In this document: positions 11,666-24,070 of the stretch, piece after piece
Position numbering within the stretch: the first letter of the stretch is position 1
How the letters are laid out: each line of letters opens with the position of its first letter
Assembly: GCA_936440205.1 (NCBI GenBank)
Contig: OW387149.1
Span: forward strand, 30,348,966-30,412,965
DNA from: Lepidonotus clava
Lineage: Eukaryota > Annelida > Polychaeta > Phyllodocida > Polynoidae
Direction of reading: 5' to 3'
Length of the DNA: 64,000 bases
Position numbers and translations under genes: made by a program
The notes under the pieces: generated by a model
What the model saw: only the letters and a program-made list of their open reading frames with translations
The model's database searches: none
What the model was told of the DNA's origin: nothing

Positions 11666-13931
11666 ACCTTGGTACCATGTACCCATCATCCGACTCCTGC
11701 TCCTTTGAGTAATCAGGTAATCTAACATTGACATAGCCAGGTTTTCTTCTGTCTCTCCTCTTCTTCAACCTTCTACTCCTCCCTCCTAAATCCTCCTCCT
11801 CATCACTAAGGTCATTCCAAGACATGACATCATTTGTATCATTAAAACAGGACAAGAGGCCATAAGTTTGGTTGTTACAGTACGTAAGGTCATAATTTGG
11901 GATGTCGTTGGTAACGTCATCAGAAAACTTGACATCTCTTTCTTCCAATGTTATCAGGTCATGTTCGGGATCGTCTCCATGAGGCATATTGAGGATTGGA
12001 CTGGAGACTTTTCGCATCGGTTTATATTCGCCATCCAGAGGAATGCAATATTTATCGATGTACTTACTAACCATCTGGCGACACTTTTCACCCGAGTCAG
12101 TCTCACTGTCTGTGCTCAGCGTAAAGCTTGTATCGTCCGTCATTTGGCTTTCATCAAGGAGTGCATACGGGTTCTCCTCTTCCCTCCTCTTCTGGTTAAG
12201 TTCATCTACAACTTCAGCAAGAAGACCACTTGACATAACAGTACCCTTGGGCTCATCCACTAAAACTACATTATCCTTTATTGGCACAGGTGTTGGCGGA
12301 AGTGGGGTGTTCTTGTTGCGATTGCTCATCACCGACATAACCTCTGTATCCGAACTTGAACTATCATCATCCTGCAACTGTTCATAACTTACTGAAAGCC
12401 CATTGTTACTGTCAGTGTCATCACAGAACATTTTCTTCTTGATGCTCCCTATGAGTGCCTCATCAATGACAGAATATGTATTCCCATTGACATCACTGTC
12501 TTTCCCACTATGTGCATTACTGCTATCTGAATGAAATGATGTCCATTTATCGAGGTCATACAAACTATTGGCAAACTCAAGCAGGGATTCGGAATCCACT
12601 TCTGTGTCTTTGTCAATGATGATTGTTTTATTCTCTTCATCATCTGCTTCCAGTTCTTCGAGTCTTTCTCGGATAACAGATTTTGGCGTGTCATAAATGT
12701 AGTTCAATTTTCTTGGAGGCTTGGCTGGAACCTCTGGTAAGTTGTGTCTACGCCCTCTCTTTTCTCTGAGAATCTTCTTCAGACATCCCTCCTCAGGTAC
12801 TTTTGTTTCACTTTCCTCTTCATTCTGAATGTTGATAGTAGCATACCAGTTGGTTGATCTGTTTTTTACTGACTCACTCCCATCATCAGACTTGTTTTCT
12901 TTTTCATTGGACATTTTTTCAGTGTCGTCTCCAGGAATTACTTTTTCTGATGGGCTAGAACTATCCTTAGAGCCTCGAAATTTAGGTAAGCGGTAAGGAA
13001 TCAGTCTCCGAGGCAAACTCCCTACTGGTGTCACAGCAGTACATACTACAGTTGATTCCTCGGGTTCTCCAAAGACATAGTGCGAAAGTCGAAAACTTTT
13101 AGGATGCTCACCAGCACGCAACCTCAGAGATCCTAAAGATGATGAGATTTTCTCCATGGATTTCCTTACCGTTTTACAAATTGGCTTCTTACTTTTCAAA
13201 AAGTTGTGTTTTGAACTTTTTGACTTGCTGTAGGACTTTTTGGGAATTGGCAAAGATGGTAGTTCCTCAGTACTACTGCAAGCCCCACCATAACCATCAA
13301 AGCTTTCTTCAAGTCCAATGTGGAATGTTGACATAGACACATCATGTACTTTTTCATCTTCTGACTGTTCATTTTCAGCATCAATTTCGTCATTTTCATC
13401 TTTCTCTTCTGTTCCAAACTCTTTGATTGCATTTAACAGTTTGTCATACTTTTCTGAGTTAGGTTCAATTTGTTCCTCCATTTCTTTCATAATACCCTCC
13501 CCCATAATTTCTTCGCTCTCGTCCCCATCAATCTTTCCATCATCAGGGTCATCAGTTTTTACACAATTATCTTCGTTCAAGCTTTCAACAGCGGCACCTG
13601 CTTCTAAATTAGAATCCAAATTTACTTCTTTTGTCTCAAAATCAGCAAATTCATTATTTTCAGTCTTACTTTCTTTTGCATCAATTTCATCTCCATTCTC
13701 ATCCGTGGGAGCTTCTTCATTCAGTCCATTTTCAGTTTCTTGAATTTCAGATTTGATAAGGTTTTCTTGGATCGGTGTTTCAACGTCCTCATCCCCAGTT
13801 GCCTCCGTGAAGAAACTTGAGCTGCCTACCCTAATCTTAGTATCCTCCATATCACTACTTTCATATAGGGTATTCAAGGCCTCACAGCTCAAATAGCTTT
13901 GGAAGGACCCTAATGACTTTGCCCGAGGCAT
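11644..13931 (-). CDS. large acidic exon of a putative SH2/SH3 docking protein
   Basis: 763 codons open from ATG at 13931. An in-frame TAA lies 18 nt upstream and the start context AAAGATGC is good, so this is probably the first coding exon. The frame runs into a consensus donor, GATAG|GTGAGT (exon end 11644), so the TGA at 11642-11640 is intronic. The protein is Glu/Asp/Ser-rich and largely disordered, with no transmembrane segment or folded domain that I recognise. Visible docking motifs are the class II SH3 ligand PAKPPR (about 402-407), PLPPTPVP (about 543-550), YDTP (about 413-416, Crk/Nck SH2 type), NPYALL (about 587-592), YVNV (about 733-736, classic Grb2 SH2 type) and YMVP (about 751-754). 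A basic patch RSRRLKKRRDRRK sits at about 718-730. By inference it is a cytoplasmic scaffold phosphorylated on tyrosine. It could instead be an alternative N-terminus of the neurabin-like gene upstream. Family not recognised. Confidence 0.8.
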
Positions 13932-14396
13932 CTTTATTTTCCTTGTTCCTTAGCACAGTTTAGAAGATGTCATTAATTCCTCAACATTTTTATCCTGTGG
14001 CTACTCTGAAAGTCTTTACATTGGAATATTTTAGATGAGTCTTCCCATTGTCAGTGTGTGAAATTCATAGGCATTAACCTATCTTTTAAACTGATGTTTA
14101 TGGTTTTATATAGAACACTCTTTTGTGTGTCTCATTCCAGCACCCCACAGAATATACATAGTATATTTCATTTTCCTGTGAAAGTTTTTCAATAATTTTC
14201 TAATTGTGTTTAAAAAAACACATCAAGAATTCTCGTTATGATGTATACATTTTCTTTTTTCTCAGAGACCAATTGTGAGTGCCAATTGGAGTAACAACCC
14301 TTCGTCAACAACAGCCAATGCAGTAAGTGCTCCTTTTGAGGGTTAGATGAGCTGTGAGGAAACAGGTGCCTACAGTATATGGATCTGGATCACTCG

Positions 14397-14427
14397 CTGG
14401 CACCACCTGCCCGGGCGGTGCCAGCGG
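14397..14427. repeat. GC-rich inverted repeat
   Basis: GCTGGCACC pairs with GGTGCCAGC across a 12-nt loop containing CCCGGG. A further copy, GTGCTGGCACCAGG, follows at about 14439. It stands out as a GC-rich island in AT-rich DNA. Confidence 0.6.
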
Positions 14428-15500
14428 TGGCCCGCTGTGGTGCTGGCACCAGGTCAAATGGGGTGAAGGTCACAAGACCACACACCTTTCTTTGGCACTA
14501 CCATAAAACTCTGGATTTTAGAGTATGTCTGGTTATTTCTGTTGGTAAGCAACTATACTTGGATGTCGGCCGACTAAGATATGTCCAATATTTGGCCAAT
14601 TATTTGGCTAACTTATTAAAAAAAAAAAAACTCTGTGTATTAGATTAAAGCAACCCCCAACTTTAGCTGTGGCTAAGATAAGGGTTAGATTCCGAAATAA
14701 TAGTCAATCAGGCCTCAATTTTCAGGATGGGGCGAAGATAAGAGTTATTACATAATCTTGAATACAATGGCACTTACGCAGAAAATTGTTATGAAAAATT
14801 GCCCATGGAAGAACCAAAACATTGAGCGGGCTTGCATTGGGGTGTGGCTTAAATTGGTGCTTTTACGGTACTCCTGGTTTTCGTGTGATGAGCCACACAT
14901 GTCCAGACAAAGCATCCCCCACCGGGGAATTTCTGGCACTGCACGGTTCAGGTTAAATCCCTAAGGGGGTACGACCTGTTTCTCTGCATACTATCTGGAG
15001 AAAAACAACAAGGTGTGTCTTCAATCAGCACTGATAACGATGCAATCCTAGCGTACTGGCGTTATTTTGTGTATGAAACGTTGATATTAATAATATGTAT
15101 GTTTGTATGCTCATGCAGTATAGTAGGGATTCCCCACAGGTGGGGGACTGTACAACACCACACCCTATGATGCAGATCAATATGCTATATGTGCTTCAAC
15201 TTCTGTGTGGTATGCAGACGCAACAAGTATACAGTTTATATTGACAAATCCTCATTCAAATGCTTAAAAATTCAGATTTTCTGAGTTATGAGGACTTGTA
15301 ATGGAATCACTCTCAGACTCTTTTAATCCTCTGAATGCTGAGATCAAACCTGTATGAAATGCCAGTCGGTTGAGAAAGTCAAGCAACAGATACATTCGTA
15401 TCTATCAAGTATCATAGATTTCAGATGAAAACATTCAAAAGAAGTTTACATTTCCTGTGGATTATTCCTTCATCCTTTTGAATATAATTTTGATTCCAAT

Positions 15501-15549
15501 GCAATGCACATCCATTTGCCGAATGACAATGCACATCCATTTGCCGAAT
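15501..15549. repeat. tandem duplication of about 25 bp
   Basis: CAATGCACATCCATTTGCCG is present twice in direct succession, separated by AATGA. Confidence 0.85.
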
Positions 15550-16856
15550 TCAAACAAGCTTCAGTTTCCTACAGCCCATTCCTCCATTGACAATCTAACA
15601 TAATCCTCGCCCCTCCTATTGTTAATCTCTCTACTTGCGATGATCTCTCTCCTACATTCCACCTGGCCGTTCCTCCAGTAGGTGAGTGGTCAGTCACCTG
15701 AGATCCACCTGTCCAGGTAGGGGTCAGTATTACTACTGATGGGTGTGGCTGGGAGTTAATTGAAACTGAGGACAGGTGGGTGAGGGGTGGGGGTCTTTGG
15801 GGAGGGGCTGGGATGGGAGGATGTTAGGGTCGGGGGGATGGGAGTTAGGATAGGAGTAGCAGGCTGTATTGTTGAGGGCCAGGGGGTGGGAAGGTGCAGG
15901 TAAAGTTGCTGACTGTTTGACTGAACGAGTTGGTTTAATAGTAACAGATCACGCTGGGAGGGGAGGGAAGGGAGGGGAAGCGAGAGGTAGGGTAGGGAGG
16001 GTGGGAGGGGATAGATCCAAATGAAGGTGCAAGTATTTCATAATGTTCTACAGTTTTGACAAGGAGGGAGGGACTAGAGCGGAATAAAGGAGCGGGTAAA
16101 TTTATATTGTTTTACAAAGTTTTGACAATGAAGATATAGTAGAGGAGGAGGCCTATTGATATCAGGTACCTTTGGATCAGATGTATGTATGTATGTGTTC
16201 ACTTAGTGTTTAGAAGAGTACTGGGACGAAATGTTGGAAAAGGTTGGACATTCTACAATATGGTAGTAACAGGGGGGGGGGGGGGGGCTAGTGAGACTGG
16301 GGTCTACGACCAATGATGTGTTGCCCCTATTTAAATCTGTGAGTCGGTATGAGGAGTCAATAATTATGAGGAGGGAGGCAGGCTGACAGTTGTTGTAGAA
16401 GGTGGGATGACTGGTGCACTGGTCACTATGGGAGTTATGGGTTACGGTGGGTTCTTTACCGAGTCGTATTGATCGACTGACCGCTGCTACAAGCACCCCG
16501 CCTGAGTTACCCATCCCCATCCTACTCTACCCTTCCTTACCCAAATACCAGACAGATCAGCCAGCTATCTAGTCATAACTTCTACCACCACCAGATAGAA
16601 GACTATGTGGGGTAGGGGGCGGGGGGTGTTCTTTTGGTGCATTTGGGTATTGTCGGGGAGGAGGCACTTTAATTTATTACAAAAAAATTGTCGGCCTATC
16701 CCCCCCCCCCCAACATACACACAAATTTAGGTCTTTATTTCTAAAAAATATTATTGTATAAGTCAGGATTTTACGTAAAAAGAGGGTGTTGCGGTACTAC
16801 AGAGCATAGGGTAAAATTTGAAAGGTTTTTCTACTGGGAATGTTCTTTAAAGTATC

Positions 16857-16889
16857 TCAGTTCTACACTATAATACAGTGTAGAACTGA
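16857..16889. repeat. perfect 13-bp-arm hairpin
   Basis: TCAGTTCTACACT and AGTGTAGAACTGA flank the 7-nt loop ATAATAC and are followed by TATATATATA. It could be the core of a tiny palindromic element or a structured transcript. Confidence 0.7.
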
Positions 16890-18125
16890 TATATATATAA
16901 AATATCAACCCCTTTATACTTATAACCCACACTTTATCCTACCTGGCATCAACCTAATCCAACATATCCATTTGTTGTTTCCCTAATGTATTATAACTTT
17001 GATTATTTTTGTTCCTACAGAGGAAGTCATGCGTGGTAGTGGTTACCTCCGTCACGTCCATGTCCTGAGAGAACCGCCAATGTCATAAACATGGAACAGT
17101 GATTAAAACCCCACTAAATTTATTAAAATCATATAACAGCCATGTAACCAATCAGCTCGCGTGACTCGATCACATGGTACGGCGGAGGTAGTCACACGAA
17201 GGTCGTACGTGGAAATCAGTATACTCAGAATAATTCTGATCTATTTCACCAACTAATTACTTACAGGTGATTTTCTAGTCTAATTATTTTATCAAGATAG
17301 TTTGTCCAATCAGACCCGTTACCTTTTATGTATTTCAATTTTCAAATTGTTGATGAAACTAATATGATCAGGACAATCGTAGGAATAGTTATTCATTATT
17401 CATCGGGGGGTCGTCCTTGCCTGTCGATTTTAGACGCAGGTACCTTGCTACATAAGCCACAGCCAAAGGGAGCACAACTATAGCCATTGACGACATGTCG
17501 CCGTTATAGAGCGACCCTTGTTAAGGGATGTAAGTCATGGTCAATGAAAATGTCTGAAATCCTAGAAAAAAAACGTGAAATCGGCTGAAAATGCCTCAAA
17601 AGGTGATGTAAAAAGATCATTTTGAAAATTATCATTTGGGGTGAGGATGTGAAAAAATCTGAAATCAGACACAAATCTGAAAACTTATTCTTGCTTGTTA
17701 ATGATAATTATGTCAATGGACACCAGTTTTCGAAACATTCGACCTCTCTCTATCATAAGATTGATAGTCCTCAATTCAAAGAACACTCTTTGAATTGTTT
17801 ACAGGTGGATTGACCTGAACACACGAGTTCACTGAACTGACATCAAGTTAATAGACTCTCTTTAACCAGACGGGCAGTGACCCATGTCTACCGACTGTGC
17901 GCCGTTTTTTCCATATAGCTGGGGAAGAAACAGGCAGGATGACGTCCTTTGACAAAATAAGGCAAAAACCATTGTTATAAACAAGTTGATTACACGTTTG
18001 TTTACAAGGAGTACATCATATCTCATGCACCAATTATTCTTTGCGCAAATAGACCATTAATTAAATATCATAATATTATTTTTTGAAAAGCATAAAGAAA
18101 TACTTTTTAAAAATGGATATCTCAC

Positions 18126-18587
18126 CTAAAAAGCAACTCAAACAATCTGACGATCCTGTTCCAGAGCATCATTTTGTATGGGTTGGAGTTCGTATTGGTT
18201 GCAGCACTATGTTTTTTATTGATGCTATGCTTACGATCCGTTACTTCAACACATTGATCTTTCGTCTTAACATCCTCACAAGCTATCCCATAGTTCATGG
18301 TATGTCTATTCCTTAAATTGCTACCGACATGGATCCAACTTGTATCTTTCCTGGGATATTTTACATTCCTGTTGAAAACATCAAATCGCTCAGTACAAAC
18401 TGTGTGCTCGATTTGTGCAGTTTGCTCGAAACAAGCGATTCTTTGAACACGAACCACTTGCCCTTGGTAAGTAGTTGCCCTATAGGGCCACACTGAGAAG
18501 GCCCTATTGTGGAGTAAGGGCACAACCCTTGGGTCACCTTGGTTCTCTTTGAAGGGCACAATCCCACCTTCTGTATCCATCAGCTCA
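18126..18587 (-). CDS. possible symmetric exon, unrecognised protein
   Basis: A 152-codon frame from ATG at 18580 ends at a strong donor, TTTTTAG|GTGAGA (exon end 18126), so the TGA after it would be intronic. A possible acceptor with a T-rich tract, CCTTTTTTTAG, ends at 18588 and opens the same frame in phase 2. The exon would then be 462 bp, a multiple of three, symmetric 2-2, and able to be included or skipped without changing frame. The translation has four Cys and patches such as VRVQRIACFEQTAQIEHTVC but no domain I know. A frame of this length is expected about once by chance in a window this size, and a dispersed repeat abuts its start. It is therefore a candidate only. Confidence 0.25.
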
Positions 18588-18599
18588 CTAAAAAAAGGC

Positions 18600-18745
18600 A
18601 GTGACTACCTCCTTAATCAGTGTATACTGAAATGCTACTGATAACACTGCCTAGCTCATTTGAATATACCGAACATGCTGAATTACCACTGATTTTACCA
18701 ATGGATTTCAACGTATTTCCAATGATTCACTTCTGATGTCATAGG
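18600..18745 (-). repeat. dispersed repeat, copy in reverse orientation
   Basis: Read on the minus strand this matches 26388-26508, including ATCAGTAGCATTTCAGTATA and the spaced phrases AAATCCATTG and AATTCAGCA. More distant relatives are at about 40449-40600 and 59448-59480. The family is unclassified. Confidence 0.65.
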
Positions 18746-20537
18746 GCAAGCTTGACGGATTCTTCACTCATTACATGCTGTATTCCCACTGCATTTTGTT
18801 CTGGGTAGTCCTGTTTCCAACAACTTTTCCCCTAATTTTGTCAGAAAAGTAGTTCTATGTATCATTTTACAGTCCAAAAAAAGACCAGCATGGAGCATAA
18901 AGTTAAACCCTAAGGATAATTCTGATTTGAATTCCTAGGGAGAGTTTTGAGTTCAAGTTATTATCCTGAGCATGTCTTTCCTTTTCTGTGCTTGTTTATA
19001 TGACTTTGTATATCATGTTAACTGTCTCCGTTCTGGATATACACAGAGCATGAAACTTAATTCCAGTCTTCCTTTCCACTCACAGTAATCCACAAGTGAC
19101 AGTAACTGCTGGTGATGCCATCCACATACAAGAGGGACTCTCACATAATCCACTGAAATCACAGCATAGAATGCATCGGTCAGCCTCAAATAATAAATTT
19201 GATAATCCTGCTTTGTACTTCTCGTTTGACTCTTCGACTGACTGACAGAGCGGTGTTTGCCTCGATCACCTCTTTGGCTGACCGACACAGCAGTCTTTCC
19301 CCGGATCGACTCTTTGACTGACCGACACATCAGTCTATCGGTTAACACTTGACAAACTAGACACCAAACTCTGGGGCGTAGAAGGAATGTGGTTTGTTGT
19401 TGTCTACCTGCCTGGTCATCTTGTGGTCATCTGTTACCATGGAGACATGGTCCAGGTGGTCAGCCAGTCAACAGGCCCACCACCTGAGGTATCCACGAGT
19501 GACACACGGTCACCACCAGGAAAAAGGGATCTCACTCCGGTTTGGATCATCTCACAAGTTCTGCTCAAAACAGTCGCAATTTCTTTTTTTCCCTTTTTTT
19601 AAAAATAATTTTTCTCTTTGCAAACAATAGCTCAACAGATATCTATATCATAGTTCTCTTTCTATTGATTTATCCAAGTAGGAGCTACATGTATTTATCC
19701 TTTGCCTTGATTTATTTATTAAGCTCCACTGTATCCATACACACATGGATCTTTGATATTATTCTGCCATATAACAACTTTAAATAGACATATTTATTTT
19801 ATGTTCTTCAATATGGTTATAACCGAATAAAATGCTTTTATTTGTTTTTTGGGTTAGTTTAACGTCTGGCCAACCCTTCTCGGTTCTTTTACCAGACTGC
19901 ACAGGGTAAAGCTTTGCAGCTAGTTTTATGCAATGAAAACGTACACAAAAATTAGAATTATTTCAGTATCGGATATCAAAACATGATCTGCCAGAGAAGA
20001 TGCATAACTGGAAATAGTCTACAGGCAGCTTTCAAAAGAATGACAAAATCAGTGTGATAATTCAACCCAGCCAATGAGGTGCTACTGACAAATATTTTTG
20101 AGCAACTGAACTCTGTTGTTGGCTGACTAATATCAGACATGTCTTATATTTGGGGTATTAGTTGCCTTAACTGGTCCTAAAATAGTCCTGAAGGTAGAGC
20201 TGACACACGCACACAGGATGACGCATAATGTGCACAGTGGTGGGCCGATGTGGACATGTAAGGGCAGCACCTGATCACTATGTTTAGCTTACTTTTTTGC
20301 TTTATTATTATTTATTATATGGTTACAAAAACTAGGTTCAGGGAGTAAAAAACAGACAATATCACACCAAAACTGAAAAAACAAAACTGACAAATTAACA
20401 GTATTGTGTTTTGCTAAGAAGTGTGTATCAGTCCCTTTGACACTACACAGTGGGAAATACATATTTTCGGGCCGGCCAAGGGCTGATATCGGGGTCCGGG
20501 CGAGGAGTGATAATTGCCCGACTACTCTCTTCAAGGG
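18746..20537. other. non-coding stretch
   Basis: No supported exon. It contains a repeat of CTTTG(G/A)CTGACCGACACA-like phrases (about 19230-19335) and the second copy of the GTTTAACGTC repeat (19850-19899). A near X-box, GTTACCATGGAGAC, lies at 19434. Confidence 0.5.
19850..19899 (+). repeat. dispersed repeat segment, copy 2
   Basis: Matches 1853-1903 over about 50 bp with few changes (GTCTGGCC for GTCCGGCC; CTTCTCGG for CTTAGGG). Confidence 0.7.
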
Positions 20538-20894
20538 TGGTTATGGATTTATTATACCTTTTCTGTTAGATCTGAGCTCCCAAGGAAGGATGCACAGTAA
20601 TCAGTGATGGTGGGGCTGTGATGCTGTACATTTTTTTGGACATTTTTTCATATAACTCTTTTGATATCAATCAAATACACAAATAGTAAGCAATAAAATG
20701 TTGCTAGAAATGTTGTGCAGATAATGCATATGTTAGATTTTTTGTTTCTTAATGATTTCATTTTTCTAAATGAATTTTAGCAAAATAAAAAGTTTCTGTA
20801 TCACCCTGCAGGGCGATACAAGGCTGGTTATCACCCAGGTTTGTATCGCCCTGTGTTAAACTCTTAACTTCTAAACTTGTATCACCCTAAGGTA
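20538..20894 (+). repeat. dispersed repeat of about 360 bp, forward copy
   Basis: Matches the reverse complement of 60188-60535 along its whole length, from GGTTATGGATTTATTATACC to TTGTATCACCCTAA. It contains a palindrome, GTATCACCCTGCAGGGCGATAC with one mismatch, and several TATCACCC/TATCGCCC phrases. No coding frame. It is probably a non-autonomous transposon, but the ends show no clear TIR or target duplication. Confidence 0.8.
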
Positions 20895-22722
20895 TAATAA
20901 ACGTGTATACCATGCTAAACCAAGATCGTTGAGTCAGGAGAATCACATTCCACAACCTAGACTCCTCATCCCATAAATAGTAATCAGAGGTTTCCAGACT
21001 AACCCGTTCAATTACCTGATTAACTATAGGGGATAATTGCCAGACAGGAACAAGCCTTTTTATAGTCTATGAGAACAGACAATGTACTTGTAATAGGAGG
21101 TCTATCTTGATCGTCGGTTGCAATAGGGGTTATAATCAGCAGCAATTGGGGTAAAAGTGGGAGCAAAGGATCCAGATCTGTCCCAAATCGAGGCTTGAAG
21201 GGGAAAAAACTGATTACCAGCGAGCGGACTCTTTGTCCTCACCAGAAACACAGGTACAATAGTTACGCCCAGTTACCAGCGAAATTAAGGTAAATCAAAA
21301 TAAGAATAGCAAGTTCTTCTCTAATCAGCAAATGTAACTCTTACCAGTAATGCCTATAAGGCCAAACCATTGCTTACTTGTCTCCTTATTTTAACCATAG
21401 GAAAATAAGTCTACATTAAGTTTACAGCAGCAAAATAATCAATCTGTGAAGTCTATTCTTGTTATGTGGTGGCTTCAAGCGTGAGCGGTTTTCTATGCAG
21501 TAACCCAGCTAGACTTGGATAAAAGGGACATAAAAAATAACAAAAAAAGAGAAAAGAATAACCCACGCCCTAGCCCCCGATCTGTTCGTTGAGAGCCTGT
21601 CAACATATATCTACCTTTCTAGTTCCCTTTTTTTGTCCTTTCTTTCTTTCCCCCATCCTCCCTCAGTTGTGCATATTTGCATTGAAATAAGGTCAGAACT
21701 TGGAAAAAGGGGGGGAAACATCTACCACTGATCATTCCCATTCTCCGACGAGTTCGTTTAATTCTGGCCTTTAAAACAAGCATGTGCAGCCGAGGTGGTC
21801 GATGCGGCAGAGTGGTCCACTCCCTGATTCCCCATTTCCTTTTTTTCCAAAGGAGGTAGTATTTGCTATACCTCGGGGAAGTTATCCTAGGCTGAGGGTG
21901 GCGTGTGTGTACAGGGGTATACAGGAGTACAGTATTCACCTAGGTCAGTAAATAAAGTCACACACACTGTATGCACCTCTGGGGAGAATCAAGCTGGACA
22001 GTTGTTTAGTCAGGGAGCAACATAAGGGTTTGGATATAGGGGCAGCCATGTCAAAATGCTTACCAACTTGTCTCGCTACCAGTTAGCTAATTTAAGTATT
22101 TCAATGCACCTGCATGTTAAATCAAGGTGCACTGTGGGACATCTTTAGAAAAGTCTTCTTTTTCCGTTCACACTTAAATACAGGATCTTTTCTAAATGTT
22201 GGCATTATACATGACATCATTTATCGATGTGGAAGCCTGCATGGCTAGTGTTAAGTACTTTTGTTCTTGCATCTGTATGTATATTATCTTTTTTAAGTTA
22301 ATTTGAAATCAGATATCAAATGATGATGTATGTGCAACGTTTGTAAAATTTTAATTTAGTCTCTCAAGATTTGTTCAACATTTCCTTTGGGTTAATTTTG
22401 ATCATGTGTAATTCCTCTAAGAAGACAGGTATGGGGTTTGCATGAACTTTTTTTTTTATTATTATCTTTTTCCCATGGATCCATTTCTTCGTGGATCTTT
22501 CCTCTCTTACATATATGCGTGATGAAGTCTCAATCCCCGAGATAAGTCAAGATGCTTTCCACAGTCTCAACACAGGACAGTAATACTATTAACTTGATTC
22601 CACATGGATTTGACTAAATCCTCCAGGATCTCAACTTCACTCCGAGACCGAATTGACTATACATGTTCCAGGGTAGACCTGCAGTTTCCCACCCTTGGCA
22701 GGTCTTCACGGCGACTTGAAAG
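20895..22722. other. non-coding stretch
   Basis: No supported exon. A tRNA-like phrase, GCAGCCGAGGTGGTCGATGC, at about 21787 may be a SINE relic, too short to define. Confidence 0.5.
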
Positions 22723-22930
22723 TAAAGCCTAAATCCCACAGGTCGATTTTGTTGCTGGTTTTGGGAATAAAGTTTAACTATAAGCATGTTATATATCATT
22801 AGAAAGAGTTTGTAATTCCCTTTCGAATGGTATAAAGGACGTACGGTTTCATGTTATATTTCAGGATTTTTAAAATCAAACAAATACAAAATCGCTAGGG
22901 TTAAAATCGGCATGTTGAATACAGCTTTAA
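22723..22930. mobile_element. MITE-like element with AAAGCC/AAAATCG(G) ends
   Basis: The left end TAAAGCCTAAATCCCACAGG...CGATTTT mirrors the right end AAAATCGGCATGTTGAATAC...GCTTTA imperfectly. The interior ATATATCATTAGAAAGAGTT... resembles 55840-56010. About 208 bp with no frame. TTA/TAA at the margins fits the 3-bp target site of PIF/Harbinger elements, though the TIRs are diverged. Confidence 0.55.
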
Positions 22931-24020
22931 GACTGATATTGGCTTTACGGATCCGTAAGCCCTGATCCTAAGGGGAGCATGTCCGAGGGTTTAGTCCTTT
23001 CACGCTAACATGATGCCATGAGAACTGTCTTAGTTCCTCGGTCAGCACAGACCTTCAAGGAATAGACCTGTCCACTTTGCCAGCTAGCCCACCCCTTTTT
23101 TCTATAATATCAACATTTTTAGAAAAATGTTCATCATACTTGATTTAAAGTAATTATCCTAGTACTATTACCCAAAATTAAACTGTATAAGCTTTTACTT
23201 TCAATATGATGTTTAATATGCAGCTGTAGGACTGGAAAGCGAAAATGGCATTTTCCCATAGGGAACAGTGTTAAAGCCCTTTGCTCACAATGTCCAACCC
23301 TAAAATCACAAAAACGTACTTAATTTTGGTTAACCTAAAATGGAGGGAATTACCTAATTGAGAGAAAATAATAATTCATCCTCATTTATCAACACCTTAT
23401 TAACTTAGAAAACACAAGTACTAACTCATTCACTCAGATTTCTGTCAGTGCCTGACTTTGCAAAAACTGCAATTATGTCCAACCTCAATTTTGGTTAACC
23501 TAAAATGGAGGTAATTACCTAATTGAGAGAAAATAATAATTCATCCTCATTTATCAACACCTTATTAACTTAGAAAACACAAGTACTAACTCATTCACTC
23601 AGATTTCTGTCAGTGCCTGACTTTGCAAAAACTGCAATTATGTCCAACCTCAGTATCATGCCAGCAATACATCCGAAAGTGGACAGGTCTATTAGCAAAG
23701 CTAGGTTATACCATTGATCTTTCTTCCCTATTTTCAATGTTTAAAAGGAAAACAATGACCGTGGCAAAGTTGGTAATTTTTATCATCTTCATATAATCTT
23801 TTGTTTAAAATTCAGATTTATATAATCTTTTTCATTGCAAATAATCTATTCATTTCAGGGTTATCTCACAACAGCAGAAATGCAATAAGATTCTCGTTTA
23901 AAATCTATATAACTGTGTCATAAAATGTGAAAAAAATATTTATACGGACCTCTTGTTTCGTCGCCTTCCTGGACAGGAAACAAATTATTCTGCGGGGTCG
24001 TAGGGGAGTTTAGGAAAACT
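22931..24020. other. non-coding stretch with a recent tandem duplication
   Basis: Contains the 165-bp duplication at 23322-23651. The flanking phrases about 'GGACAGGTCTATT' near 23060 and 23680 hint that the duplication sits inside an older repeat (GACCTGTCCACTTT and AAGTGGACAGGTC are inverted). Confidence 0.5.
23322..23651. repeat. two-copy tandem duplication, 165-bp unit
   Basis: The phrase AATTTTGGTTAACCTAAAAT starts at 23322 and again at 23487. The two units differ at about one base over 165 bp (GGAGGGAATT versus GGAGGTAATT), so the duplication is very recent, or an assembly duplication. Confidence 0.95.
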
Positions 24021-24021
24021 G

Positions 24022-24070
24022 AACGGGAAGTGCAATGTCGACAATACCGGATGAATGAAGGGGAAAAAAG
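24022..24070 (+). promoter_or_regulatory. candidate housekeeping-type promoter and 5' leader
   Basis: AACGGGAAGTG (24021-24031) resembles an ETS site, and AAGATGGCGGC (24068-24078) is the exact YY1-type motif found at many metazoan start regions. A short upstream frame, ATGTCGACAATACCGG...TGA, occupies 24034-24057. No TATA box is visible. The motifs are seen; promoter activity is inferred. Confidence 0.4.

Larger units (their letters stand above)
13932..18125. other. non-coding stretch with low-complexity tracts
   Basis: Upstream of the acidic exon. It holds a GC-rich self-complementary segment (14397-14427), a short tandem duplication (15501-15549), purine-rich GGGAGG low complexity (about 15770-16070), a run of G (16272-16287), a perfect hairpin (16857-16889) and small ATGT repeats near 16185. 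The immediate upstream region of the 13931 ATG shows no obvious TATA box. I see no exon I would defend. Confidence 0.5.

Noticed and set aside
13318-13743. Ser-rich plus-strand frame of 141 codons
   Set aside because: It is the antisense of the acidic Glu/Asp codons (GAA/GAT read as TTC/ATC) in the 763-codon exon.
17021-17089. Plus-strand terminal exon after TTGTTCCTACAG (EEVMRGSGYLRHVHVLREPP)
   Set aside because: The acceptor looks good and ATTAAA follows, but there is no upstream exon to join and the frame is only about 22 codons.
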